The notes under the pieces are model-generated. The model had not been told where the DNA came from. It was given only the letters and a program-made list of their open reading frames with translations, and searched no databases. A DNA stretch of 22,469 bases from a virus: the IMG/VR virus record IMGVR_UViG_3300009068_000221, positions 1 through 22,469 of that record. The stretch is one strand, 5' to 3'. Each line of letters opens with the position of its first letter. The first letter of the stretch is position 1. Of the stretch, positions 1 through 7,234 are shown piece after piece. Made by a program: the position numbers and the translations under genes.

Positions 1-498
1 ATAGTGATTACTGATACCACCAAGAATTCCAGTGTAAGAAAACTGGAAATGACCTGGAACATTGTTGTTTGAGTTGATTCCTGGAGATGCGGCAAGTTCA
101 TCTCTCATTTTAAATGGAACTTTCGTGTAGATAACGAAAGACATGAACCCATCATGATTATGTAGTGGGTTAAACTCATTCTTTGCTTGAAAATTCACCC
201 AAAGTGAGTTTAAACTAAAATCTACTTCGTCTTTTGTGAGAAATGAATCTTTAAGAAAGTTAAAAAACTCAACATACTCTTCAACTTGAGGTAAAATCAG
301 TGTTTCTGCATGTTTCAGTGATTTTGGTAGCGCAAATTCTCTTTTTAGGTTGCCACTGAGACGAGTATTCCACTGTTGTGGTTGATGCATGTCAAAATCT
401 GCTTGAATTTCATCAATTTCATCACGAATTGGTTGTAATTCTTTACCAGTAAAGATATGTTCAATAAATCCGTAATTATTAAATGTATTTAAACTCAT
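1..498 (-). CDS. 2OG-Fe(II) oxygenase family protein (3' end outside window)
   Basis: The frame is open for 166 codons from an ATG at 498 to the window edge, so the C-terminus is missing. The segment NPLHNHDGFMSFVIYTKVP near residues 120-138 matches the metal-binding stretch of the small 2OG-Fe(II) oxygenases common in marine T4-like phages, with a His-x-His-Asp iron-ligand pattern and a following beta strand. The distal His/Arg half lies outside the window. Such proteins are thought to hydroxylate proteins or other substrates, but the substrate is unknown. The start overlaps the upstream stop as TAATG, indicating translational coupling. Confidence 0.8.
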   Translation of the reverse strand, partial: MSLNTFNNYGFIEHIFTGKELQPIRDEIDEIQADFDMHQPQQWNTRLSGNLKREFALPKSLKHAETLILPQVEEYVEFFNFLKDSFLTKDEVDFSLNSLWVNFQAKNEFNPLHNHDGFMSFVIYTKVPFKMRDELAASPGINSNNNVPGHFQFSYTGILGGISNHY

Positions 499-1109
499 TA
501 TGCTGGAACCATTCTAAATTTTATTTTATCGTTTTGTTTATGGTACACTGCTTTGTGATTTCTATCTTTCCACTCACAAACATACCACTCTGGAATTGGT
601 CTATTCGTCCAAACAGCAAAGGGTTGTTTGTCATTAATGTAATAATTGTGGTATGCTTGGATAGAATCAGTTGGTACTTTGTAATCTTCTGGCATGCACT
701 GTGGCATTGGAGTAATATCACTAATTTTTATGTTGGTGGGCAACTTATCGAGAAAAGGAATTAATCTTTCAGCGACATGGTGTTTGCCATAACGGAAAGT
801 GTACTCTTTCATCAGATCTCGCCACAATGAATACAACCATTGGTAATTGGCAGATGTCTCACGACACCAAATACCAGATGGATGTTTCATGTGTGATGCC
901 ATGTACAAATTATCTTCACGTTCATCATCTAATTTCCATCGCATTGCTTTGCGACCTGAAATAGACTTACCCTCATACTCATATCCATCTAACAAACGAT
1001 GAGCAGTGGAAAGAAGTTGTGCGTATTCCAGAATCATCTTAACGACATGTTTGTCAAGATGCTGTTTTGCACATTCTTTAGTGTCTTCGTGTAGATAGAA
1101 AATATTCAT
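498..1109 (-). CDS. Conserved phage protein of unknown function, 203 aa
   Basis: The N-terminus reads MNIFYLHEDTKECAKQHLDK and continues with HVVKMILEYAQLLSTAHR. I recall this pattern from conserved proteins of T4-like marine phages that have no assigned function. The charged N-terminal half is rich in His, Asp and Cys (residues 7-40), which could bind metal, but no catalytic motif is recognisable. There is no signal peptide or membrane segment. The ATG overlaps the preceding stop (ATGA) and the stop overlaps the oxygenase start (TAATG), so it is translated within a tight operon. Confidence 0.85.
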   Translation of the reverse strand: MNIFYLHEDTKECAKQHLDKHVVKMILEYAQLLSTAHRLLDGYEYEGKSISGRKAMRWKLDDEREDNLYMASHMKHPSGIWCRETSANYQWLYSLWRDLMKEYTFRYGKHHVAERLIPFLDKLPTNIKISDITPMPQCMPEDYKVPTDSIQAYHNYYINDKQPFAVWTNRPIPEWYVCEWKDRNHKAVYHKQNDKIKFRMVPA

Positions 1110-1396
1110 GTTGTAAGCATTCTAATTAGACCAAATGTGTCAATAGAAGTTAGCAAGATGTAGTTAGTAAGCATCCCAAAAGATTTCCTAGTATAAGCAG
1201 CCCAAGCATAGATAGCGCAGCCAGTAATCCAAACAGGATAAAGAGCCAAGAGGGGAGGTGTTGGTACGGTAAGTGCCATTGTAATGCTACACCCAATACT
1301 AATAGCCCAAGCAACAAGCTCGGCAGCAAAGCGAATACGATTAGAAGAGTAGTCATCTTTTATCCATTGTAAAGTTGGTCCAAAAATATCAAGCAT
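1106..1396 (-). CDS. Small membrane protein, unknown function
   Basis: About 96 aa with three hydrophobic stretches: AAELVAWAISIGCSITMAL, PPLLALYPVWITGCAIYAW and a C-terminal segment around YILLTSIDTFGLI. It is probably an inner-membrane protein with three helices. The chosen ATG at 1396 overlaps the nucleotidase stop by 8 nt and gives a start at MLDIFGPTLQWIKD. An in-frame ATG at 1414 is possible. The end overlaps the next start as ATGA. I do not recognise a function. Confidence 0.75.
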   Translation of the reverse strand: MLDIFGPTLQWIKDDYSSNRIRFAAELVAWAISIGCSITMALTVPTPPLLALYPVWITGCAIYAWAAYTRKSFGMLTNYILLTSIDTFGLIRMLTT

Positions 1397-1913
1397 AAGA
1401 TCCCATTGAATCATATCCAAATTTTAACGCATTCATTCCACGAATTCCACGAATTGTGTCATGAATTTGTTGAATTGTATCAGAAGATTTTGTATGAAGG
1501 ATACCATGACCACTTTTTGCCACAAATGGAGTAATACATCCAATAGAATCATCAACTAAAATAGTGTGATCGTCGGCATAATTTGATTTTTCTTCTTTAG
1601 AACGAACAAAATTGGCTTTGTATGGGATATTCCACTTGTCTAACCATCTTTGTTTTTGCCTACGTGCTTCATTTCCCTGATCAACATCGAAAGTACCCAT
1701 TGAAGTTAGAATTTCAATGTTGATGTTCTCAAGTTTAGTTACATAATTGAGTAACTCTTGCGTGTCAGGCATGAATTCAAGGTCTTCAAAAATTTTATGT
1801 ATGAAAACAGCGTCACGAAATTTCTTTCGATCAGCTTTTTCAGGGTCAATTGCTCGATATGCCTTGTCAAAATTGCAAAGCACGCCATCCATGTCTAAGT
1901 ATAGTGTAATCAT
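1389..1913 (-). CDS. HAD-family 5'(3')-deoxyribonucleotidase-like protein
   Basis: A 174-aa HAD phosphatase of the NT5C type. Motif I is LYLDMDGVLCNFD, with the nucleophile and acid/base Asp at 7 and 9. Motif II is the ILTSM segment near 68-72, and motif III/IV is ILVDDS at 118-123 with the metal-binding Asp pair. Such enzymes dephosphorylate (deoxy)nucleoside monophosphates, so a role in nucleotide turnover is likely. The start is the ATG at 1913. An upstream in-frame TTG lies inside the promoter -10 region. The predicted transcription start coincides with this ATG, implying a leaderless mRNA from an internal promoter at the end of the MazG-like gene. Confidence 0.88.
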   Translation of the reverse strand: MITLYLDMDGVLCNFDKAYRAIDPEKADRKKFRDAVFIHKIFEDLEFMPDTQELLNYVTKLENINIEILTSMGTFDVDQGNEARRQKQRWLDKWNIPYKANFVRSKEEKSNYADDHTILVDDSIGCITPFVAKSGHGILHTKSSDTIQQIHDTIRGIRGMNALKFGYDSMGSYA

Positions 1914-1919
1914 AATGTA

Positions 1920-1948
1920 ATTATACCTCAAAAATCAATTTAAGGCAA
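1920..1948 (-). promoter_or_regulatory. Sigma-70-like promoter, leaderless type
   Basis: On the minus strand the -35 is TTGCCT (1948-1943), the spacer is 17 bp and the -10 is TATAAT (1925-1920). Six bases separate the -10 from the nucleotidase ATG at 1913, so the expected +1 is the A of the ATG. The promoter lies in the 3' end of the upstream gene. Confidence 0.7.
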
Positions 1949-2305
1949 CTTCTTTTGTGTAAATTTTGATAAATCAGGTGGAGTCCAGCCTTCTGGCTTC
2001 AAAATTTTACCATCTTCTCGTCTTTTTACCTTACGAGTGACTGGATCAACTTTTGCCATGTTGCTTCGAAGCACTGCATCCCATGCACCACCAACATCAT
2101 ATCCTTTCATGTGACAAAATCCAAGTGTAACCCAGATTAAATCCATGCAACCATCGAGCATTTCTGTCTCATCACGATTCCAATGAGCATCAATGAACTC
2201 TTTGAACTCTTCTTCCATGAGAGATTTGTATAATGCAGAGTTTTCAGGTGATGCTTTTTGATCACATGCGTTCAAAAACAATAAAACATCAAGTGGCATG
2301 CTCAT
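1940..2305 (-). CDS. MazG-like nucleotide pyrophosphohydrolase
   Basis: A 121-aa all-alpha protein with the MazG/HisE-type metal pattern: EEEFKEF at 31-37 and DGCMDLIWVTLGF from 51, spacing acidic residues as in the EExxE...ExxD family. This superfamily hydrolyses (d)NTPs or related nucleotides to monophosphate and pyrophosphate, and many phages carry it to adjust nucleotide or alarmone levels. The ATG at 2305 has a good GAGG ribosome site 8 nt upstream and overlaps the previous stop as TAATG. The exact substrate cannot be read from sequence. Confidence 0.82.
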   Translation of the reverse strand: MSMPLDVLLFLNACDQKASPENSALYKSLMEEEFKEFIDAHWNRDETEMLDGCMDLIWVTLGFCHMKGYDVGGAWDAVLRSNMAKVDPVTRKVKRREDGKILKPEGWTPPDLSKFTQKKLP

Positions 2306-2592
2306 TATTTGTTCCTCTCAGTGTCAAAATAGTATTGAGACTTTGTTTTTGGTAAATCAATCTCATCATACAATGGAGTATCCCACTCTTCTGTAGTCCA
2401 CTCTGGTTCAGGTTCCCATTCTGGCTCATTTTCCAAATCATTGACAAAGTCAAGATTACCATTAAAGACAAACCCTGCTCCTTTCAGGAACAATTCTACC
2501 TCAGTTAAAACATCTGGTAGATAATCTGCCTCAAATTCACGAGTAGTTTTAGAACCACCATATTCATCTTCTGCTATTAAAGTATATTTCAT
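2305..2592 (-). CDS. Conserved phage protein of unknown function, 95 aa
   Basis: Starts MKYTLIAEDEYGGSKTTREF and carries a very acidic, Trp/Pro-rich tail near residues 62-76 (EPEWEPEPEWTTEEWD). The ATG at 2592 has AGGAG 8 nt upstream and overlaps the stop of the preceding 47-aa gene as TGATG, which favours it over an upstream in-frame ATG at 2616. The N-terminal pattern resembles small proteins seen in T4-like marine phages. I assign no function. Confidence 0.82.
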   Translation of the reverse strand: MKYTLIAEDEYGGSKTTREFEADYLPDVLTEVELFLKGAGFVFNGNLDFVNDLENEPEWEPEPEWTTEEWDTPLYDEIDLPKTKSQYYFDTERNK

Positions 2593-2735
2593 CAGTCGTG
2601 CTCCTGTAGTGACCATTTCAATTGTTTAATTTCATCTTTCAAGTTTGAGTTTTCATACTCAAGTTCGTTGATCCGTTGCATCAACTGAAGAATTGCTTCT
2701 TCTTTATCATTCAGTGGGATTAGATTCGTGTTCAT
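2592..2735 (-). CDS. Small coiled-coil protein, 47 aa
   Basis: A short gene running from the ATG at 2735 to a TGA that overlaps the next start. The protein begins MNTNLIPLNDKEEAILQLMQ and continues as a charged helix with Leu/Ile heptads (LMQRINELEYENSNLKDEIK), a clear coiled coil. It overlaps the end of the upstream gene by 29 nt. The ribosome site is weak (A/G-rich only). It is probably a small oligomerising protein; function unknown. Confidence 0.75.
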   Translation of the reverse strand: MNTNLIPLNDKEEAILQLMQRINELEYENSNLKDEIKQLKWSLQEHD

Positions 2736-2907
2736 TTTCTTTTTTCTTTATTGACCAAGTGCCATTTTTATTATCTATCCACTCGAGTGTATCGCCAATC
2801 TGCCAACCAGCACTATCCATAATCTCATCGGTGAGAGGAAGAACTAAATCTCCACTCCCATCGTCTGCTGCTTCAAGTGTAATCACCCACGATGTAGGTT
2901 TATTCAT
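2707..2907 (-). CDS. AbrB/SpoVT-like small protein, 66 aa
   Basis: The start at 2907 (MNKPTSWVITLEAADDGSGD) has GGAG 7 nt upstream; earlier in-frame Met codons lack a ribosome site. The core reads DLVLPLTDEIMDSAGWQIGD followed by TLEWIDNKNGTWSI, which has the beta-hairpin and 'GWxxGDxLEW' look of swapped-hairpin AbrB/SpoVT proteins found in T4-like phages. These bind DNA or act as antitoxin-like regulators; that role is inferred here. It overlaps the upstream gene by 8 nt. Confidence 0.78.
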   Translation of the reverse strand: MNKPTSWVITLEAADDGSGDLVLPLTDEIMDSAGWQIGDTLEWIDNKNGTWSIKKKENEHESNPTE

Positions 2908-3238
2908 AGTTAATCTCCAACCAATTAGTTTCTTCAGGCAGAATCTCAATAATGATTCCATTCTTTTCTGCATTATCAATCATGTCCAGAAGAACACTAC
3001 GACCATACATGTTCGTACCATAGTGTGCCTTATGACAAGCATATGTGGAGCCACTGCTTCCGTCAAACATGAAGCAATGACCCTCTTCATACGCTCTCGT
3101 AATACCACTGTTTAGTTTCCAAGAATCTGATCCAGCATAACCACCAAACCAACAAGCAAAAACTTTATGGATTGGTGGACTATCTTCATAGCCACTAATC
3201 TTAACAACTACCCATCTATCTGGTGTATATTCACTCAT
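2900..3238 (-). CDS. Conserved hypothetical protein, 112 aa
   Basis: The frame starts at an ATG with AGAGG 6 nt upstream. The protein begins MSEYTPDRWVVVKISGYEDS and has a mixed alpha/beta composition with several Trp, Tyr and His residues and the segment SWKLNSGITRAYEEGHCFMF near the middle. No signal peptide, membrane segment or known catalytic motif is visible. It follows the phosphoesterase gene and precedes the AbrB-like gene in the same operon. Confidence 0.82.
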   Translation of the reverse strand: MSEYTPDRWVVVKISGYEDSPPIHKVFACWFGGYAGSDSWKLNSGITRAYEEGHCFMFDGSSGSTYACHKAHYGTNMYGRSVLLDMIDNAEKNGIIIEILPEETNWLEINYE

Positions 3239-3239
3239 A

Positions 3240-4112
3240 CTAAACCTCTACGAATTTCAATTCAAAACGATCTGCACGATCTTCGTAGTTGATGTAACCA
3301 CGAGGATTACAAACAACACGACAACCTTTAATCATGTAGTCAAAGTCTTCATGGGTATGACCATGAGTCCACAATTTGATTCCTGGACGATCCATAATGA
3401 ATTGATCTAAGTTAGAATTGTAAGCACCATTCATTAAATGATCATGTGCATAGCGAGGATGCTCAGAACTCTTGCTTGGAGCATGATGCCCAACTACAAT
3501 GGTTGTCATCCATGGAGGAGTCATATTGTAATTAGTCTCAATAAACTTTAACATTGCTTTGTGTTCTTCAACAACATGTCGTGGAGTCAAAGTTGCTGGA
3601 CGAGTCTTAAACTTTGTAGTCTTGCTACCATCATCTTTCTCATCCCACACTCTGTAGTTGACCATTTCATTACTGTTCTCGCAGATTTGAAAGTCATTCA
3701 TACGACGCTGAACATGATTCATGGTCATTTCATCTTCATTATTCATATCAGTCCAAAGAGTGCCACCAAGAAATACATAATCTCCAAGAGTGAATACTTC
3801 TTTATCAAGAACATGAATGTTCGGTAGGTGCTTTAGTGCATCTTTTAGAATGCCTGCAGAAGTAGCAAAGTCACCATGATAATGCTCGTGATTCCCCATA
3901 ACATAAACGACATGAGGAAAGTTCCTACTACAAGCAGTGAAAAAATCAAGATACCGATCAGTTTTAGCAGAAGAAAGAATACTATCGGTAACCCTAAGGT
4001 CAACAGCAGTACAAATATCACCAGATAAAATAAGGACTTCAGCATTGTGTGTGTTCTCTAGTTCCAGTTGTCCGAATTCTAGATGGACATCTGAGCATAT
4101 TGCGATTTTCAT
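3240..4112 (-). CDS. Calcineurin-like metallophosphoesterase
   Basis: A 290-aa protein with all the blocks of the binuclear metallophosphoesterase fold: D8-x-H10 in CSDVHLE, GD at 31-32 in LSGDIC, GNHEH at 73-77, GHH at 208-210 and HGHTH at 250-254. These residues bind two metal ions that hydrolyse phosphomono- or diesters. Substrates in phages are mostly undetermined (nucleotides, RNA ends or proteins). The ATG at 4112 has AAGG 7 nt upstream and overlaps the previous stop as TAATG. It is cytoplasmic, with no signal peptide. Confidence 0.92.
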   Translation of the reverse strand: MKIAICSDVHLEFGQLELENTHNAEVLILSGDICTAVDLRVTDSILSSAKTDRYLDFFTACSRNFPHVVYVMGNHEHYHGDFATSAGILKDALKHLPNIHVLDKEVFTLGDYVFLGGTLWTDMNNEDEMTMNHVQRRMNDFQICENSNEMVNYRVWDEKDDGSKTTKFKTRPATLTPRHVVEEHKAMLKFIETNYNMTPPWMTTIVVGHHAPSKSSEHPRYAHDHLMNGAYNSNLDQFIMDRPGIKLWTHGHTHEDFDYMIKGCRVVCNPRGYINYEDRADRFELKFVEV

Positions 4113-4333
4113 TAGTGTACCTTTGTTTCATTTCTTTCCATTGGGGGATCCTGACTAATACTACTGAGTAGTTTTAAAAAGTCTTCAATGGATCCTGCTT
4201 CTTTGTTTAGAAGCATTGCTCGTGCCATCAAAATTGCAGCAAGAGATAATGGGGTTACGGAATACTTTACCAAGAGTGTGGACAAATAACTATCAACACC
4301 ACGAGAGATTTCAATTAGTTGTTCATCATTCAT
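4112..4333 (-). CDS. Small hypothetical protein, 73 aa
   Basis: A mostly helical 73-aa protein beginning MNDEQLIEISRGVDSYLSTL with a moderately hydrophobic middle (LSLAAILMARAMLL) that may be one amphipathic helix rather than a membrane span. The ATG lies 8 nt inside the upstream 47-aa gene and an AAGGA motif sits upstream. The stop overlaps the phosphoesterase start. No family recognised. Confidence 0.78.
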   Translation of the reverse strand: MNDEQLIEISRGVDSYLSTLLVKYSVTPLSLAAILMARAMLLNKEAGSIEDFLKLLSSISQDPPMERNETKVH

Positions 4334-4469
4334 TATTCTTTTCCTTATAATACCTATAACAGTTTACCTGATATTGAAACTGTTTTGGGTGGTGTTCAAA
4401 GTTAGCCAGTTTATCACCATAGTGTTCAACCAACTCTTCATAAAATTTTAATACTTCTTCATCTGTCAT
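4326..4469 (-). CDS. Small acidic/aromatic protein, 47 aa
   Basis: A 47-aa reading frame (MTDEEVLKFYEELVEHYGDK...) between the lipoprotein gene and the 73-aa gene, overlapping both by about 10 nt in the style of this operon. The protein is helical at the N-terminus and rich in Tyr, His and Gln in the second half (FQYQVNCYRYYKEKN). There is no strong ribosome site, so translation is probably coupled to the upstream gene. Function unknown. Confidence 0.75.
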   Translation of the reverse strand: MTDEEVLKFYEELVEHYGDKLANFEHHPKQFQYQVNCYRYYKEKNNE

Positions 4470-4671
4470 TTTTGTATGGGCTATCTGGATTTCTGGCTTG
4501 GATTCTTGGGACTTCTGTTAGACAATACTGCTCACCCATTAGTCCCATATAAAATTTACAAGGGTTTCCAACAAAGTTATTGGATGCGCTATTATCAATG
4601 TAGACATTCTCAACTTTCGTGAAGTGTCCACAACCTGACAGAAGCAAAACTAATAAGACTCTAGCCACCAT
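4459..4671 (-). CDS. Small lipoprotein, 70 aa
   Basis: Starts MVARVLLVLLLSGCGHF: a short hydrophobic signal followed by the lipobox LLSGC, with Cys near residue 14. After lipidation the mature part is only about 57 residues with two further Cys that could form a disulfide. It is likely anchored in the host inner or outer membrane. Spanin-like outer-membrane subunits look similar, but no partner spanin gene is beside it, so that idea is weak. The ATG at 4671 overlaps the preceding gene by 11 nt; the longer TTG start is less likely. Confidence 0.75.
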   Translation of the reverse strand: MVARVLLVLLLSGCGHFTKVENVYIDNSASNNFVGNPCKFYMGLMGEQYCLTEVPRIQARNPDSPYKNDR

Positions 4672-4858
4672 AATATGCAATTATCTTTTCCATTGAAGGG
4701 ATTAAATTTACCATGGAATTATGATAGTCCTCTGGATGGAGATACTGTCCTTCTTCAACATGAAGTCGTACCTCTTCCTTCAGATAACCAATATGATTCT
4801 GTAGCGATGCCAATACAATGCCATCTGCAACTTCAAAGGGAATTTCTAATTTTGTCAT
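4661..4858 (-). CDS. Small hypothetical protein, 65 aa, leaderless
   Basis: A 65-aa protein beginning MTKLEIPFEVADGIVLASLQ, rich in Glu and His in the middle and ending MEKIIAYYGG. A longer version starting at a TTG would lie in the -10 box. The ATG at 4858 stands exactly 6 nt after a consensus -10 (TATAAT), so the transcript is predicted to begin with the start codon. The protein looks cytoplasmic and helical; no family recognised. Confidence 0.78.
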   Translation of the reverse strand: MTKLEIPFEVADGIVLASLQNHIGYLKEEVRLHVEEGQYLHPEDYHNSMVNLIPSMEKIIAYYGG

Positions 4859-4864
4859 AACTCT

Positions 4865-4893
4865 ATTATACTCCAATTAATCTTGCAAGACAA
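4865..4893 (-). promoter_or_regulatory. Sigma-70-like promoter, leaderless type
   Basis: -35 TTGTCT (4893-4888), 17-bp spacer, -10 TATAAT (4870-4865) on the minus strand. The ATG at 4858 is at the expected +1. The -35 lies in the 3' end of the upstream gene. Confidence 0.75.
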
Positions 4894-5107
4894 CCAATTT
4901 CTTTACTGTCTTGGGATTGCAATAAACCACATGTCTTATTCCCTCTTCTAATCCAAGGGGAAGATCTGAATGAATCAACACACCCTGTTCGTTCTGTCTT
5001 ACTACCATTCCTACGAGGGGGAAAGTTTCATATTTTGCGAATACTCTGTCTCCATAGTTATACTTCTGGGGTTTCGCATTTTTAGAGAAATATTCAGCTA
5101 GATTCAT
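4877..5107 (-). CDS. Conserved small phage protein, 76 aa
   Basis: Begins MNLAEYFSKNAKPQKYNYGD and continues RVFAKYETFPLVGMVVRQNE, a pattern of short beta strands suggesting a small SH3-like barrel (GDRVFAKYE...GMVVR...VLIHSDLPL). It overlaps the upstream 43-aa gene by 14 nt and has an AGG motif about 9 nt upstream of the ATG. Function unknown; the barrel is inferred from composition only. Confidence 0.8.
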   Translation of the reverse strand: MNLAEYFSKNAKPQKYNYGDRVFAKYETFPLVGMVVRQNEQGVLIHSDLPLGLEEGIRHVVYCNPKTVKKLVVLQD

Positions 5108-5225
5108 TCTTAATATCCTTCTTCTGTGCCTGTCGTTCAGACTTCCAAAACACTCTTTTCCAGTCTCTTAGGTGTTTCCACCATTGGGGAGCCGATGTTT
5201 TATTTCCTTGCTTTACATTGGCCAT
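5094..5225 (-). CDS. Small Trp-rich basic protein, 43 aa
   Basis: A short gene with a GGAG ribosome site 5 nt before its ATG. The product contains APQWWKHLRDWKRVFWKSE, a strongly basic amphipathic helix with four Trp, followed by a charged tail ending KNESS. Such a helix could bind membranes or nucleic acid, but nothing more can be said. It lies between the 55-aa gene and the 76-aa gene in one operon. Confidence 0.75.
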   Translation of the reverse strand: MANVKQGNKTSAPQWWKHLRDWKRVFWKSERQAQKKDIKNESS

Positions 5226-5243
5226 TTGAACTCCATTACTATA

Positions 5244-5272
5244 ATTATAATCATTGCGATTAGGCTAGTCAT
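5244..5272 (-). promoter_or_regulatory. Possible sigma-70-like promoter
   Basis: -10 TATAAT (5249-5244) with a poor -35 ATGACT (5272-5267) at 17-bp spacing, just upstream of the 43-aa gene. The -35 overlaps the end of the 55-aa gene. Confidence 0.45.
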
Positions 5273-5436
5273 TCTTCTTCCTGTAAGATGAAGTACAACT
5301 CTTCCAATGCAGAGAGAGCATTATGTAGTGCTTCTTTCTGCTCCAACGAACCATCCTTAGTGATAGCCGATGCAATATCATAGAGACAGTTCTCAGCATG
5401 ACCAACAGTACTAGCCATTTCGTTTGATTTAATCAT
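5269..5436 (-). CDS. Small hypothetical protein, 55 aa
   Basis: A 55-aa helical protein: MIKSNEMASTVGHAENCLYD then IASAITKDGSLEQKEALHNA and an acidic C-terminus ending LQEEE. The ATG overlaps the previous stop as ATGA, so it is coupled to the 76-aa gene upstream. Composition suggests two antiparallel helices. Function unknown. Confidence 0.75.
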   Translation of the reverse strand: MIKSNEMASTVGHAENCLYDIASAITKDGSLEQKEALHNALSALEELYFILQEEE

Positions 5437-5663
5437 GGACTCACCCAATATGTTTCAATATTAAACTCTACTCCAACTTCTTTTTCTAAGTCTGCATCGG
5501 GAATGTCATCTTCGATAGAGTAAGACTCACGAATATAATCATTCCTGTATGTTATGGCTGATTCCTTAGTCTTAAAGACCCCAAGAATATTGTTATCACT
5601 ATCGTATTCATTCTCATCATACTTTGTAAGAATGAATACCTTTTCATTAATAATAAACTTCAT
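5433..5663 (-). CDS. Small acidic hypothetical protein, 76 aa
   Basis: Begins MKFIINEKVFILTKYDENEY and is rich in Asp, Glu and Tyr (about a quarter acidic). The pattern FILTKYDENEYDSDNNILGVF and then KTKESAITYRNDYI recalls small phage proteins with a beta-hairpin followed by a helix. The ATG overlaps the previous stop (ATGA) and the stop overlaps the next start. No function can be assigned. Confidence 0.8.
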   Translation of the reverse strand: MKFIINEKVFILTKYDENEYDSDNNILGVFKTKESAITYRNDYIRESYSIEDDIPDADLEKEVGVEFNIETYWVSP

Positions 5664-5893
5664 TCTTCAACTCCGAAATGTTCAACCAACGCATAGGCAA
5701 AATCCTTTGCAGGATTCTCGCTTACGATATTAAGTATGTCATTTTTAGTCTGCTTTTCTATTGCTATCCGAGCACATTCTCGGATAATCAATAGGGCGAA
5801 CTTTTTGCACTCTGGCATGTCCCAGTGCCCAACACCAAACATATCTTTTGTGTATCCAGCCTGTTCAGCAAGTTGTTTAATTCGTTCATTCAT
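5660..5893 (-). CDS. Conserved phage protein of unknown function, 77 aa
   Basis: Starts MNERIKQLAEQAGYTKDMFG, then PECKKFALLIIRECARIAIE. This 'MNxRIKxLAExAG...FAxLIIRECAxIA' pattern is widespread in tailed phages but has no known function. The ATG at 5893 has AAAGG 6 nt upstream. A longer TTG-start frame lacks a ribosome site. It is the first gene after the promoter at 5977-6005, with a leader of about 77 nt. Confidence 0.85.
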   Translation of the reverse strand: MNERIKQLAEQAGYTKDMFGVGHWDMPECKKFALLIIRECARIAIEKQTKNDILNIVSENPAKDFAYALVEHFGVEE

Positions 5894-5976
5894 ATGCAAC
5901 CTTTTACAACAAAATTTTTCTCGGGGAATTTTTTGCAGGAAACTGATTTCCAACAATGCAACCCTCTACAGATATG

Positions 5977-6005
5977 ATTATACCTCAATATGGAATTAAA
6001 GACAA
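5977..6005 (-). promoter_or_regulatory. Sigma-70-like promoter
   Basis: -35 TTGTCT (6005-6000), 17-bp spacer, -10 TATAAT (5982-5977). It drives the operon that starts with the 77-aa gene at 5893. Confidence 0.72.
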
Positions 6006-6096
6006 GGATGTAATTATGATGTGGGCTAAACCCTCCGCATAGCCCATCGGGTAGGAGTCCCTGTGTTATATTTTACGTCCCTAATCCCAATACAGA
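6006..6096 (-). other. Short intergenic stretch with a hairpin
   Basis: This 91-nt gap after the small membrane gene contains an inverted repeat (TGGGCTA / TAGCCCA, 7 bp) with a purine-rich loop, and a second possible pairing of GGGACTCC/GGAGTCCC type. No T-run follows, so it is not a classic terminator. Confidence 0.4.
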
Positions 6097-6249
6097 TTAC
6101 AACTGTCTCATCTTCTCAGATCCCAAATACATCAGCACGAGTCCAGCGATGGTCATACCTACTAATATAAACAGATCTTCATCAGCTGCAGTTTCCATTC
6201 CACCAACGCATCCGAATACAATCAAAAATCCAAAAATAAATCTAATCAT
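6097..6249 (-). CDS. Small membrane protein, 50 aa
   Basis: The ATG at 6249 has AGGAG 6 nt upstream. The product begins MIRFIFGFLIVFGCVGGMET and has a second hydrophobic span (LFILVGMTIAGLVLMYLG), so it is predicted to cross the inner membrane twice with a short acidic loop. Similar two-span proteins with a 'GGM(D/E)' turn occur in T4-like marine phages. Function unknown. Confidence 0.8.
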   Translation of the reverse strand: MIRFIFGFLIVFGCVGGMETAADEDLFILVGMTIAGLVLMYLGSEKMRQL

Positions 6250-6261
6250 TCTATTCTCCTA

Positions 6262-7158
6262 TTAAGCAGTCAACATGTATGTAGCAAGATCTTTCCATTC
6301 TTTATTGCTGGCACGTACCTTAGACACAGCAATAAGAGTGCGAAGGCTAATCTCTTTAGCATCCTTACCGACTTTACGAATAAGAGCCAATGCATCTGCC
6401 TTAATAGTGGCATCGTACTCTGGCAGGAACTCATCACTCTTAGCGATGTATTCCATACGATCGATCTTCTGGTCGAGAGTCATCGACAGGTCGATCATCA
6501 TAGAACGACTACGGATGGCTTGGTCGATACGATCTTGGTCCATGTTAGAGATGAAGATTACTCGACCTTCGAAGTTGAATGAACGTGGCAGGTCATCATC
6601 CTTCATGTCAGCATTCCAGCTAATAATGCGTTTGCCGTAAGAGTCCAATGCTCCCTTAAGCAAGTTTAATGCAACTGGATCTTTCAGAACAGCATCGCAA
6701 TCATCGAACACGATTACAGACTTCTGATTTTCGAACAGAGTGCGGTACAAACCCTTGGCAGTGGAATAACCCTTAATCATCATGAAGCACTTGCTGGTAT
6801 TGATCACCGAACCGACTTGGAATTCAGCCAATTCAGAAATATCTTTGTAGCCATGTGCAGCCAATGTCTTGGTTACAGTGTAAGTCTTACCGAGTCCACC
6901 TTCACCAGTAATAACAGCAGAGGGTTGAACACCAGTAGCAACCATGGTCACCAGCTTCTCAACGAAACCGAAGCGAGTGTTGATGTCATATTTGTTGGAT
7001 TTTTCAACAGCTGCAGCCATTGCAACTTCAACATCACCGACCATGGCTTTCAGTTTGCGTTCAACATATGCCTTAGAGTAAGACTTGATTGTTTTGGAGC
7101 CGACTTTAGCCATGTAGTTGCCAGATTTAGCGTCGAAGGAAACAGCGGATACATTCAT
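6262..7158 (-). CDS. AAA+ family ATPase
   Basis: A 298-aa protein with Walker A GEGGLGKT at 85-92, Walker B VIVFDD at 147-152, a sensor-1 Asn at 204 (FISN) and candidate arginine fingers in AIRSRS near 214-218. The fold is a single AAA+ module with a small N-terminal region. It resembles AAA+ proteins of T4-like marine phages whose role is not settled; loading or remodelling of DNA- or protein-complexes is the usual AAA+ activity. The ATG has AAAGG 6 nt upstream and lies about 27 nt from the predicted transcription start. Confidence 0.93.
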   Translation of the reverse strand: MNVSAVSFDAKSGNYMAKVGSKTIKSYSKAYVERKLKAMVGDVEVAMAAAVEKSNKYDINTRFGFVEKLVTMVATGVQPSAVITGEGGLGKTYTVTKTLAAHGYKDISELAEFQVGSVINTSKCFMMIKGYSTAKGLYRTLFENQKSVIVFDDCDAVLKDPVALNLLKGALDSYGKRIISWNADMKDDDLPRSFNFEGRVIFISNMDQDRIDQAIRSRSMMIDLSMTLDQKIDRMEYIAKSDEFLPEYDATIKADALALIRKVGKDAKEISLRTLIAVSKVRASNKEWKDLATYMLTA

Positions 7159-7191
7159 AAAAAACCTTTCATAATCAATTTCAATACCATA

Positions 7192-7220
7192 ATCTTACAG
7201 TAATTGCGAATTTACGGCAA
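7192..7220 (-). promoter_or_regulatory. Sigma-70-like promoter for the AAA+ gene
   Basis: -35 TTGCCG (7220-7215), 17-bp spacer, -10 TAAGAT (7197-7192). The spacer (TAAATTCGCAATTACTG) closely resembles that of the promoter at 7489-7517. Confidence 0.6.
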
Positions 7221-7234
7221 CAACTTTCTGGATA